A DNA stretch of 64,000 bases. It comes from an uncultured Luteitalea sp. (lineage in GTDB: Bacteria; Acidobacteriota; Vicinamibacteria; Vicinamibacterales; Vicinamibacteraceae). Positions 16,555 to 24,043 of this stretch are shown here, in pieces. The notes under the pieces were generated by a model, which was given only the letters and a program-made list of their open reading frames with translations, was not told the origin of the DNA and made no database searches. The stretch is taken from assembly GCA_934541105.1 (NCBI GenBank), contig CAKTDA010000007.1:248001-312000 (forward strand), written 5' to 3'. Positions within the stretch are counted from its first letter, which is position 1. Each line of letters opens with the position of its first letter. The translations under genes and the position numbers were made by a program.

Positions 16555-16770
16555 TCACCGAAGATGGAAGTTCACGTCCACTGCGAAGAGCACCGCCATA
16601 GCCTTGCCGTCAACGATCGCCGGCGTGTACTCCCTGACGGACAGCGTCCAGTGCGGCTTGGTCTGGCAAGGGACTGGCACCGCGAACGACGCGGGCATTG
16701 GTCACCCTGCCCGTCGGGCGATCCTCGATCGCCTCCTGCGCCACGGCGACACGTTGATGGTCCAGAGCGA
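16555..16770 (-). pseudogene. Relic of a TonB C-terminal (energy transducer) domain, frameshifted
   Basis: On the minus strand one frame reads VAVAQEAIEDRPTGRVTNAR and then VVRGASPLPDQAALDAVRQ. The next frame continues EYTPAIVDGKAMAVLFAVDV, then NFHLR and a stop at 16555. Joined, these are the classic TonB_C pattern (GRVTxARV, DQAALDAVRQW, YTP, VxVNF). Between Gln and Glu the DNA is CAGGGAG where CAG-TGG-GAG would be expected, so two bases appear lost. No start, membrane anchor or proline-rich linker survives upstream. This could be the end of a former TonB or AgmX-like protein. Confidence 0.6.
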
Positions 16771-16815
16771 GAGCTCGGCTGCGCCAGAAGAAGGTGGGGC
16801 TGCTCGGCCAGAGCA

Positions 16816-16849
16816 GTCGGTGCCGGGCGTGACCGCGCCCGGCACCGAC
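16816..16849. repeat. Strong hairpin with 14-base perfect arms
   Basis: GTCGGTGCCGGGCG and CGCCCGGCACCGAC flank the loop TGACCG. The hairpin stands in the gene-poor zone with no gene close enough to be terminated by it. A smaller palindrome (GACCC and GGGTC) overlaps its 3' side. It could be a remnant of a mobile element end. Confidence 0.55.
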
Positions 16850-17111
16850 CCACTGACGGGTCAACAGACGGAGGGGGGCAGTCTTGTTGTCGGCAGGTGG
16901 CAATTTCCTGTCGCTTGACACGAGTCCCAGGCTCCCCGTCCGCACTACTACATGCGTTCGCGCTGATGACGACGGGGGTGAGTGCACTCAAACGACGACC
17001 GCGAGCATCGCTCCAGGGATTGACGCCTGCGAGTTGCCCGACCGCTCGATGGCGCGCACGCGGAAGTCCGTCCCCCAGTCCGGTCGACGCATTCACCTTC
17101 CGCTTTCTCAC

Positions 17112-17232
17112 CTTCCGACTTCCTTCGGACTCTCGACTTCCGACTTTCCTTCGGACTCTCGACTTCCGACTTTCCTTCGGCCTTTCGACTTCCGACTTTC
17201 CTTCAGACTTTCGACTTCCGACTTCAGACTTC
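17112..17232 (+). repeat. 26-base tandem repeat, about 4.7 copies
   Basis: The unit is CTTCCGACTTTCCTTCGGAC followed by TCTCGA. The first copy lacks one T, copies 3 and 4 have a few substitutions, and the last is truncated. The repeat ends about 45 bases before the GTG of the M14 peptidase. Its base composition is much less GC-rich than the rest of the window. There are no unique spacers, so it is not CRISPR. Confidence 0.75.
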
Positions 17233-17277
17233 GATTCTGCCTTCGATCCCACCCCGCGCATATGTCACGATGCGCGC

Positions 17278-18507
17278 GTGCTCCTCCGCATCCTCGTGAG
17301 TGCTGCCTTGCTGGGCTCGTTTCCCATCGCCATCTCCGCGCAGCAGCCCGTCCCGGAATCGACTGCCGCAGCCGCCCCGCTGTCGTTCATCGACACCAGC
17401 ATCGAGAACGCGTCGCCCGTGTGGTACGACCGGGCCGACGATGGCACGTACCGGCTGCACCTGCTGTACGACCACGAACGTGGCGCGCCCAATCGCGCCG
17501 CCGGGCACATCCACGTCAGGCTCGTCGGCACCCCGGGCGCGCGCGTGACGCTGGAGTTCGTCAACCTGGACAACGTCTGGAATGGCCGGCACGGGTCGGT
17601 GGCCCGCGAACTGAAGACGGTTGCGACATCGGCCGACGGGCGGTCGTGGACCACCGTGCCGACCGACGCCCTGCCCGGCGACCGCGTACGCGTAACGCTG
17701 ACGATGCCTGGCACGCAGCTGTATGTGGCCCGCATGCAGCCGTATCGTGTAAGCGACCTCGAACGGCTCGTCGCCGCCGTGCGCGCAAGCCCCCACGCAT
17801 CGGTGACGACGATCGGCCGCACCGCGCAGGGCCGGGCCCTCGAGATGCTGCGGATCGGCGATCCGGCCGCCCCGCGGCGCGTGTTCGTCAGGGCCCGCGC
17901 CCATCCGTGGGAATCGGGCAGCAGCTGGGTCGCGCAGGGCCTCGTGGAGCGCCTGCTCCGCGACGACGATGTCGCGCGCGGGTGGCGCGAGCGTTACGTG
18001 CTCCACGTGCTGCCGATGGCCAACGTCGACGGCGTCGCGCGCGGCGGCACGCGCTTCAACGTCAACGGCAAGGACCTGAACCGCAATTGGGATGCGCCGG
18101 CCGACGCAGAGCTGGCACCCGAGAACGCCGCACTGGAACGCTGGCTCGAGGCCATGATCGCGGACGGCCACAAGCCGGACCTGGCAATCGAGCTCCACAA
18201 CGATGGACGCGGCCTGCTGCACATCAGCCGGCCGCCGGTGCCGCAGCTGCCGGCGTACCTCGAGCGGATGGCCCGCCTCGAGCAGCTGCTGCGCGCCCGT
18301 ACCTGGTTCACGGAGGGCCACACCGACGGCGCGTTCCGCAACAGCGGCACGCTCGGCGACGGCTGGCTCGAGCGCTACGGCATCGACGCGCTCGTGCACG
18401 AGCTGAACGCGAACTGGATCGAAGGTCGCGCGTCCTACACGTCCGCCGCGCTGTGGCAGGAGTACGGCGCGTCGCTCGCCGCGGTGTTCGACGAGTACCT
18501 GCGGTAG
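17278..18507 (+). CDS. Secreted M14-family zinc carboxypeptidase
   Basis: The 409-residue protein has a Sec signal peptide from GTG 17278 (LLRILVSAALLGSFPIAISA). A beta-sandwich region of about 110 residues follows, then an M14 carboxypeptidase-like domain. Zinc ligands appear in HPWE (H209, E212) and in the later AIELHNDG. DLNRNWD carries the substrate-binding Asn-Arg, and DALVHELN holds the probable catalytic Glu near the C-terminus. It would cleave C-terminal residues or cell-wall peptides in the periplasm or outside. The open frame runs on upstream to 16540, but that part covers the tandem repeats and is not protein-like, so I took the GTG followed by the signal peptide. Confidence 0.85.
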   Translation: MLLRILVSAALLGSFPIAISAQQPVPESTAAAAPLSFIDTSIENASPVWYDRADDGTYRLHLLYDHERGAPNRAAGHIHVRLVGTPGARVTLEFVNLDNVWNGRHGSVARELKTVATSADGRSWTTVPTDALPGDRVRVTLTMPGTQLYVARMQPYRVSDLERLVAAVRASPHASVTTIGRTAQGRALEMLRIGDPAAPRRVFVRARAHPWESGSSWVAQGLVERLLRDDDVARGWRERYVLHVLPMANVDGVARGGTRFNVNGKDLNRNWDAPADAELAPENAALERWLEAMIADGHKPDLAIELHNDGRGLLHISRPPVPQLPAYLERMARLEQLLRARTWFTEGHTDGAFRNSGTLGDGWLERYGIDALVHELNANWIEGRASYTSAALWQEYGASLAAVFDEYLR

Positions 18508-18512
18508 AAGGC

Positions 18513-18537
18513 TGGGCGCGCCCGGGGAGCGCGCCCC
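18513..18537. terminator. Hairpin between convergent genes
   Basis: GGGCGCGC and GCGCGCCC surround the loop CCGGGGA (18514-18536), exactly between the stop of the M14 peptidase (18507) and the stop of the isomerase (18544). There is no T-run on either side, but position and strength suit a bidirectional terminator. Confidence 0.45.
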
Positions 18538-18543
18538 ACCGAC

Positions 18544-19488
18544 TCAGGCGAGCTGCGCGCGCGCCGCCTCGAGCTGTTCGCGCAGTTCGCGGATGCCATC
18601 GAGCTCGCGTCCCGAGGGGCCGTGCTCGATGCCGCAGTACCCGTGATACCCCGCGTCGACGACGATCTTCATCATGCGCGGGAGGTCGATCGGACTGCTG
18701 TTGCCCTTGAAGTCCCACACGGTCGGCTTGACGCTGACGCCCTTCGCGAGGGGCATCATCTCGCGCACGCCGACGTAGGAATCGTAGCTCTCCGTCTTCG
18801 CATCGGGGTTGCGCGGCGTGGGGCGCGAGATCGAGAAGTTGCCGAAGTCGGGCAGCGTGCCGGCGCGTGGATGGTCGGCGCGGCGAATGGCCTCCACCAG
18901 CCACCTGGCGTTGCTGCTCATGCCGCCGTGGTTCTCGATGATCACGTTGATGCCGTGCTTGTCGGCAAACGTGCACAGCCGGTGCATGCCGTCGGCCACG
19001 AGCTTCTGCTGCTCCTCGGGCGTGCCGCTGCTGTAGGCGTTCACGCGAATCGAATGGCAGCCGAGCGTCTTCGCGGCCTCGACCCACTTGTAGTGGTTCT
19101 CCACCGCCGTGCGCCGCTTCGCGTCGTCCGGATCGCCGAGCTGGCCCTCGTTGTCGCACATGATGAGGACCTGCGTGACGCCCTCACCCTTCGCGCGCGC
19201 GTTCATCTCGGCGAGGTACGCCTTGTCGGCGGCCTTGTCCATGAAGAACTGGTTCACGTACTCGATCGCGTCGATGCCGACGCCCTTCGCGATCTTCGCG
19301 AAATCGAGGTGCTGCATCGTGCCCTTGCGCAGGGGCTGGTTGATGGACCACTGCGCGAGCGAGATCCGGTAGAGCGGCGCCTGTGCCTGTGCGGCGGCGC
19401 GGGCGGGCGCGGCAATCGCGCCGAGCGCCGCGGCAGCCGGCACGGCGGCGGCGGTCGAGAGGAACTGTCGCCTTGTCGTACGGTTCAC
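18544..19488 (-). CDS. Hydroxypyruvate isomerase-like TIM-barrel protein, Tat-exported
   Basis: The 314-residue protein belongs to the sugar phosphate isomerase/epimerase (AP endonuclease 2-like) family. The N-terminus NRTTRRQFLSTAAAVPAAAA is a twin-arginine signal, so it should act in the periplasm. The barrel shows IEYVNQFF, VIIENHGG (metal-ligand Glu), and CGIEHGP at the C-terminus. The GTG at 19488 has AGGAGA upstream and overlaps the stop of the preceding oxidoreductase (GTGA). Substrate is unknown; hydroxypyruvate isomerase and tagatose/allulose epimerases are relatives. With the next two genes it forms a sugar-processing operon. Confidence 0.82.
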   Translation of the reverse strand: MNRTTRRQFLSTAAAVPAAAALGAIAAPARAAAQAQAPLYRISLAQWSINQPLRKGTMQHLDFAKIAKGVGIDAIEYVNQFFMDKAADKAYLAEMNARAKGEGVTQVLIMCDNEGQLGDPDDAKRRTAVENHYKWVEAAKTLGCHSIRVNAYSSGTPEEQQKLVADGMHRLCTFADKHGINVIIENHGGMSSNARWLVEAIRRADHPRAGTLPDFGNFSISRPTPRNPDAKTESYDSYVGVREMMPLAKGVSVKPTVWDFKGNSSPIDLPRMMKIVVDAGYHGYCGIEHGPSGRELDGIRELREQLEAARAQLA

Positions 19489-20642
19489 GAGAGATCTCCT
19501 GCGATGGTCTTCCATTCCACCACCTTGCCCGTGGTGATGGCCTGGTGGCCCATGATGGCCGTGAGGGCGCCCGTTGCGCCGACCATGACGTCGGCGGGAT
19601 TGGCGCCGTTGCCGCGGATGGCTTCGTAGAACGCGCGCATGTGCGCGTGCGGGTCCTCCTCGACCTGCGGCACGAGCTGGGCGGGCGGCGCGTCGCCGTC
19701 GAGCGGGTAGACGCTGGTGTCGCCCATCAGGTCGCAGGCGCCCTTCTGGCCGTAGACGTGCACGAACTGGCCGCCGCCAGGCAGGCCCTTCGGATGGAAC
19801 ACCATCTGGGTGAAGTACAGCTTCACGCCAGACGGGTAGTCGTAGCTGAGGGTGTAGCCGTCCATGATCGACCGGCCCGGCGGGTCGTCCTTGTAGAGGA
19901 GGATCCCGCCGAAGCCCGCGGCGCGGATCGGTGTCGCACCGACGGCCCAGTTGCACAGGTCGAGGTTGTGGACCGACATCTCGATCAGGTAACCGCCCGA
20001 TTTCTCGACGTCGAAGAACCAGTCGGCCGACGTCGCCGTGCGGCTCATGTCGGTCTGCGAGTGGCGCTGGGCCTTCACCATCAACACGTCGCCGATGGCA
20101 CCGCTGCGAATCTTCCCCACGGCCTGCCCGAGGCGCTTGTACGACCGCAACTGCTGGCCCGAGACGAACACCTTGCCCGACGCGCGCGCCGCCTTCACCA
20201 CCTGGAGCACGGTTTCGGGCGTGATGGCAATCGGCTTCTCGCAGTACACGTGCTTGCCCGCCTGCAGGGCAGCCACGGCCATCTCGGCGTGCAGGTGCGG
20301 CGGCGTGGCGATGACCACCGCGTCAACGTCCTTGCGCTCGATCACGCGGCGGTAGTCGGCAAACGTCTCCGGCTTGTCACGCTGCGCGAGTTCCGCGGCC
20401 CTGGCCAGCCGATCGGCCTTCGTGTCGCACAGGGCCACGACCTTGCCGAGCGTGAGCACCGAACGCATGTCCTGGGTGCCACGGCCCCCCGTGCCGATGA
20501 CCGCCGTGCTGATCGCGCCCGCCACGGGTGCCGCCGGGACCGCCGCGGGTGCCTGCGCCTCCGCGCGCCCCGCAAACGCAGCACCTGCCGCGATGGCGGT
20601 TCCGGTGCCGAGGAATGCCCGCCTGCTGATGTCGTTGATCAC
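19485..20642 (-). CDS. Gfo/Idh/MocA-family oxidoreductase, Tat-exported
   Basis: The 385-residue protein begins MINDISRRAFLGTGTAIAAG, a twin-arginine signal. The Rossmann domain starts STAVIGTGGRGTQDM near residue 45. EKPIAITPE near residue 140 contains the family lysine, and GGYLIEMSVHNLDLCNW holds the likely catalytic His. Such enzymes oxidise or reduce sugars with NAD(P), and exported members usually hold the cofactor tightly, as glucose-fructose oxidoreductase does. It starts with GTG, with AAAGGAG upstream at a long spacing. It is coupled to the isomerase downstream and 45 bases after the isomerase-like gene upstream. Confidence 0.87.
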   Translation of the reverse strand: MINDISRRAFLGTGTAIAAGAAFAGRAEAQAPAAVPAAPVAGAISTAVIGTGGRGTQDMRSVLTLGKVVALCDTKADRLARAAELAQRDKPETFADYRRVIERKDVDAVVIATPPHLHAEMAVAALQAGKHVYCEKPIAITPETVLQVVKAARASGKVFVSGQQLRSYKRLGQAVGKIRSGAIGDVLMVKAQRHSQTDMSRTATSADWFFDVEKSGGYLIEMSVHNLDLCNWAVGATPIRAAGFGGILLYKDDPPGRSIMDGYTLSYDYPSGVKLYFTQMVFHPKGLPGGGQFVHVYGQKGACDLMGDTSVYPLDGDAPPAQLVPQVEEDPHAHMRAFYEAIRGNGANPADVMVGATGALTAIMGHQAITTGKVVEWKTIAGDLS

Positions 20643-20687
20643 GATGACCGTCGTCTCCTTTCGCGGTGGGCCCTCGGGGGCCCCCGC

Positions 20688-21638
20688 CTACCTGGCCTGC
20701 AGGCCGCGGATCACGCTGTCGACGTACTCGCGCGCACGCCGGGCGAGCACATCGACCCCTTCGGGAGTCCGGGGACGCGCGACGAGCGGCTCGAAGATAT
20801 TCTCGAACACGAGCGGCATGTCGCGGCCCGTGCGCAGCACCGGCTCGAACAGCCGGTAGTGGTCGATCTCGCCGAAGCCCGGCCCACAGTCCTCGTCCTT
20901 CGGCCAGTCGCGGTGGTCCTTGATCGCGAACGCCCGCACGTCGTCCGCGCAGCGGGCGATGTCGGCAATCGGGTCGTGGCTCTCGTAGTCGAGGACGTTC
21001 CCGGCGTCGTAGCACATGCGCACGGCCTCGTGCCCGACCTCACGGATGATTGCCGAGCACTGCTCGCCGGTTGCCGTGTTTCCGCCGTGCTGCTTGATCA
21101 GCACCTGCACGCCGGCCTGCTGCGCGACAGGCGCCACGGCCTTCAGGCACGCGATGACGCGCTCGTACTCGCCGGGCCTTGTGCGACCGAACGTCAGCAG
21201 GTAGGGAATCTTCGCCTCGGCAGCCTGCGCCACGCGCCTTGCATGCGCATCGGCCGCGCCTGGCTCCTCGAGGAAGACCGTGGAGAACATCATCACGGGA
21301 TCGAGCCCCATGTCACGACAGCGCCGTGCGAGGGCACCTGCCTCAGAGGGCGGCGCATTCACGTCAAGTGCCGGCCGCGACTGCCCTGCCGCATCGCGGT
21401 GAGTCACGCCCCACGCGACGCGGTCGAACCCCGCCGCCTTGACGCCTTCGAGCGCCCGCTCGAGGGGAAACGCCGCGTATGGCAGCGTCATGCACGCGAG
21501 GTGAAACCGTGTGGGCGCGCCTGTCGCTGCCGGCGCGGCAGGCCTTTCCTGCCCCGCCGCTCGCGCCGGACGTCCCGCACCGGCCACGCTGGCCACGCCC
21601 CCTGCGGCAATCGCTCCGAGAAACGCCCGTCGACGCAT
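20688..21638 (-). CDS. Sugar phosphate isomerase/epimerase family protein, exported
   Basis: The 316-residue TIM-barrel protein has the leader RRRAFLGAIAAGGVASVAGA (Tat-like, double Arg near the start). It then shows family elements such as VLIKQHGGNTAT, CYDAGNVLDYESHDP (metal ligands) and VFENIFEPL near the end. The ATG at 21638 lies eight bases after a TATACC box on the minus strand, which supports this start. It would isomerise or epimerise a sugar in the periplasm, together with the oxidoreductase and the second isomerase downstream. The substrate is not known. Confidence 0.78.
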   Translation of the reverse strand: MRRRAFLGAIAAGGVASVAGAGRPARAAGQERPAAPAATGAPTRFHLACMTLPYAAFPLERALEGVKAAGFDRVAWGVTHRDAAGQSRPALDVNAPPSEAGALARRCRDMGLDPVMMFSTVFLEEPGAADAHARRVAQAAEAKIPYLLTFGRTRPGEYERVIACLKAVAPVAQQAGVQVLIKQHGGNTATGEQCSAIIREVGHEAVRMCYDAGNVLDYESHDPIADIARCADDVRAFAIKDHRDWPKDEDCGPGFGEIDHYRLFEPVLRTGRDMPLVFENIFEPLVARPRTPEGVDVLARRAREYVDSVIRGLQAR

Positions 21639-21646
21639 GCCGCACA

Positions 21647-21652
21647 GGTATA
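21647..21652 (-). promoter_or_regulatory. Candidate -10 box of the sugar isomerase operon
   Basis: On the minus strand the box reads TATACC and ends eight bases before ATG 21638. It misses the final T of the TANNNT pattern seen at other first genes in the window. No -35 box was seen. Confidence 0.3.
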
Positions 21653-21664
21653 TCAGGAAACCCC

Positions 21665-22798
21665 TCAATATCCGCGTTCGACGTCCACGACCGAGAGCAT
21701 GCGCTCTCCCGCGACATACCGGCGCAGGTTCTCGCGGATCAGCAGCCACCTGGCATCGTCGTCCACGTCCGAGTCGGCCGAGACGTGGGGCGTCAGGATC
21801 AGGCCGGGCGCGTTCCACAGCGGGTGGCCGGCGGGCAGCGGTTCGGGATCCACGACGTCGAGCCCGGCACCCGCAATCGTGCGGGCCTGGAGGGCGCGCA
21901 GCAGATCGTCGGTGACGACGGTCCCGCCGCGGCCGACGTTGACGAAGAAGGCCGTGCGCTTCATCGCGCCGAAGATCTTCGCGTCGAACATCGCGCGGGT
22001 CTCGGGCGTCAGCGGCAGCGTGTCGACGACGATGTCGGCCTCGCGGACCCAGGCGGCGAGATCGCCCGGCAACCCCATGCGCGCGACGAACGCCGGTGGA
22101 TCGGCCTTGCTGTTGCGGATGGCCAGCACCGTCATCCCGAACGCGTGCGCCCGCCGCGCCACCTCGCTGCCGATCCCGCCGAATCCGACGACGAGCATCG
22201 TCTTGCCGGTGAGAGCGACTGCACCGTGTGCGCCGTCGGAGAGTCCCATGCTGCCCCGCGACCAGCGGCCGTCGCGCTGGGCAGTGTAGTAGCCGGGCAG
22301 GTTGCGCGCGTGGGCGAGCACGAGCGCCATCACGTGCTCGGCCATCACCGGCCCCGCGATGCGCTGCATGTTCGTGAGCAGGATGCCGCGATCCGCGATC
22401 GCGCGACCGGCAAGGCAGCGCTCGACGCCGGCGTTGTAGGTCTGCACCCAGCGGATTTCCGACCCTGCCGCGAGCACGGGCTCCTCGCAGAACCCGAGCG
22501 AGACGTCAACCGTGGCAGCCAGTTCCCTGGCCTCGGCCATCGAGTCGGCGCCGACCAGTTCCACGCCGGCGGTCACCGGCTGCAGCCAGTCGCGCAACGC
22601 CGGTGTGAGGTCGCGCACGAGCACGCGCCGGGGCACGCGCCAGCGCGGCGACGCCCTGGCCGGCTCGGGCGCCTCGCGCAGGCCGAGATCGGCAATCATC
22701 CGTGTCGTCAGGCCGGCGTCGGGCTGCGCCGACGCGGTCGGCACGCCCCCGAACACCAGGAGAACGGGGAGCACGCAACGAACGGGCAATCGCAGCAT
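21665..22798 (-). CDS. D-2-hydroxyacid dehydrogenase with signal peptide
   Basis: The 377-residue protein is a D-isomer-specific 2-hydroxyacid dehydrogenase. Its NAD motif is VVGFGGIGSEVARRAHAFGM near residue 200. Catalytic Arg is in VNVGRGGTV, Glu in LDVVDPEPLPAGHPLW, and His in TPHVSA. Residues 1-24 (LRLPVRCVLPVLLVFGGVPT then ASA) form a clear Sec signal peptide, unusual for an NAD enzyme. The substrate-binding N-domain is intact. A GAGG ribosome-binding site lies nine bases before the ATG. Function is reduction of 2-keto acids or the reverse; whether it is really secreted needs testing. Confidence 0.87.
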   Translation of the reverse strand: MLRLPVRCVLPVLLVFGGVPTASAQPDAGLTTRMIADLGLREAPEPARASPRWRVPRRVLVRDLTPALRDWLQPVTAGVELVGADSMAEARELAATVDVSLGFCEEPVLAAGSEIRWVQTYNAGVERCLAGRAIADRGILLTNMQRIAGPVMAEHVMALVLAHARNLPGYYTAQRDGRWSRGSMGLSDGAHGAVALTGKTMLVVGFGGIGSEVARRAHAFGMTVLAIRNSKADPPAFVARMGLPGDLAAWVREADIVVDTLPLTPETRAMFDAKIFGAMKRTAFFVNVGRGGTVVTDDLLRALQARTIAGAGLDVVDPEPLPAGHPLWNAPGLILTPHVSADSDVDDDARWLLIRENLRRYVAGERMLSVVDVERGY

Positions 22799-22828
22799 CC
22801 GGAGTACCTCGCGTTCGGGGAAGACGCG

Positions 22829-23944
22829 TCAGTTGGCCTTCCAGCCGAAGGCCTGCATCATCACGCGGAACACGTCGGTGTTCTGCATGTAGCCGCGCAC
22901 GCGCTCGGCGCCCGGCCCCTTTGCCGCCACCATCACCGGCTCCCCGGTGTGCCCGTTGTCCATGCGGACGGTCGGGATCCGGATGTTGCGGCGCTTCTCC
23001 TCGACCGCCTTTGCCTCCTCGGCCTCGAGTCCTTCGAGGAACGGCGACCCGAGCAGCCCCCCGCGCAGCTGCACGTCGAAGGAGTGGTCGGCCGTGAAGA
23101 CGAGGAGCGTGTCGCGCCCGACGATCGAGGCCAGTTTCGCGATCGTCCTGTCGAGGGCGACCATGCGGTCGAGACCCGCGCGCACGTTGTCGGTGTGCGT
23201 GTCGCCTTCGACCATCAGGAAATAGCCCTTCTTGTTCTTCGACAGGATGCGCTGCGCAGCCAGCGCGGCTTCCTCGATGTCGAAGCGGTTGTTCTCGAGC
23301 ACCACGATGGCGCGCCGCGCGTCGGCGGGCACGTCGGCGAGCGACGTGTGGATGGTGCGCCCGGCCTGCTTCGCGAGGGTCTCCATGTCGAGGCCGTCGG
23401 CGGCGAGCGCCTTGGTGATCGAGGCGCGGCCTGGACCGATCATCACGTCCACACCGTCTCCGAAACGGGGCGTGAAGGCCTGCTGGAAGATGTGCGACGT
23501 CTTGCCGCGGTCGTTGCTGTGCGCGTACGTCGAGGCCGGCGTCGCACCGGTGAGCGAGTCGTTGGTGACCACGCCGGTGGCAAGGCCGCGTTCCTCCGCG
23601 TACTCGAGAATGGTCTTGAGCGGCGTGCCGTCGGTCTTGCCGCGAACGGTATCGGGGCCCTGCGAGATGACGCCGTTGTGCGTCTTCACGCCGGTCACGA
23701 TTGCGGTCATGCCGGCCGCCGAGTCCGTGACGATCTGCGACGCGGTGCTCGTGTCCGACAGTGCGACGTGCGGCATCTGCTGGACGAACAGCTTGCCGGT
23801 GGCGCCATGCGCATGGAGGCTGGCGGCCGTCTGCGTGGAGATGCCGCCGGCGTCGGCCAGGAACAGGATCACGTTCTTGGCGCGGCCGCCTTGCGCCGAC
23901 AGCAGCGCGGGCATCAACAACAGGACGAGGAGGGTTCTCTTCAT
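22829..23944 (-). CDS. Alkaline phosphatase family protein with altered metal ligands
   Basis: The 371-residue protein has a signal peptide (RTLLVLLLMPALLSA) and an alkaline-phosphatase fold. The nucleophile is S75 in TDSAAGM, with ADHS at 286-288 and GHTGEPV at 331-337. Two motifs differ from the standard form. DGMG is DAGG near residue 31, and the VEGxxxDxxxH zinc-ligand block reads VEGDTHTDN at 245-253, lacking the usual final His. It may still be a phosphatase or phosphodiesterase with different metal use. It is divergent from a second, more standard alkaline phosphatase. Confidence 0.85.
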   Translation of the reverse strand: MKRTLLVLLLMPALLSAQGGRAKNVILFLADAGGISTQTAASLHAHGATGKLFVQQMPHVALSDTSTASQIVTDSAAGMTAIVTGVKTHNGVISQGPDTVRGKTDGTPLKTILEYAEERGLATGVVTNDSLTGATPASTYAHSNDRGKTSHIFQQAFTPRFGDGVDVMIGPGRASITKALAADGLDMETLAKQAGRTIHTSLADVPADARRAIVVLENNRFDIEEAALAAQRILSKNKKGYFLMVEGDTHTDNVRAGLDRMVALDRTIAKLASIVGRDTLLVFTADHSFDVQLRGGLLGSPFLEGLEAEEAKAVEEKRRNIRIPTVRMDNGHTGEPVMVAAKGPGAERVRGYMQNTDVFRVMMQAFGWKAN

Positions 23945-23951
23945 GACGCGG

Positions 23952-23957
23952 AGTATA
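23952..23957 (-). promoter_or_regulatory. Candidate -10 box, alkaline phosphatase 1
   Basis: On the minus strand, TATACT ends seven bases before ATG 23944. It is one of a set of boxes at the same spacing in this window. No -35 box or Pho-box-like repeat is evident in the 99 bases between the divergent starts. Confidence 0.45.
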
Positions 23958-24029
23958 GCCGCCCGGCGTGGCCGGGGTGCGGCGGCAACGTGACGTTCCG
24001 GTGTCGTCCCTGACGGGTCCCGCGACCGG

Positions 24030-24035
24030 TATCAT
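24030..24035 (+). promoter_or_regulatory. Candidate -10 box, alkaline phosphatase 2
   Basis: TATCAT ends eight bases before ATG 24044. No ribosome-binding site is present between the box and the start codon, as expected for a leaderless message. Confidence 0.42.
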
Positions 24036-24043
24036 CCTCGGTC

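Larger units (their letters stand above)
16506..17277. other. Gene-poor relic region before the M14 peptidase
   Basis: I see no intact gene in these 770 bases. They hold a broken TonB C-terminal domain (16555-16770, minus), an imperfect inverted repeat (GGCACCAGTCCCTTCC near 16519 against GGCAAGGGACTGGCACC ending 16680), a strong 14-base-arm hairpin (16816-16849), and a 26-base tandem repeat (17112-17232). Frames on either strand are low-complexity or interrupted. It looks like debris of past insertions or deletions. Confidence 0.6.

Noticed and set aside
16003..16601. Arg/Pro-rich frames with repeated peptides over the tRNA-like array
   Set aside because: The peptide repeats only reflect the DNA repeats, all three frames are open by composition, and there is no start signal.
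17112..17232. Possible CRISPR array
   Set aside because: Units are directly adjacent without unique spacers; the same is true of the 14-base repeat at 49091. No cas gene is present.
16572..17261. Minus-strand frame of 229 codons rich in Ser/Arg/Lys/Glu
   Set aside because: The N-terminal half is the translation of the 26-base repeat, and the rest does not follow the TonB relic frame.
19383..24013. Very long plus-strand frames (968 and 844 codons) over the sugar enzyme and phosphatase genes
   Set aside because: Both are antisense to well-supported genes and have no recognisable domains, so they come from GC-biased codon use.
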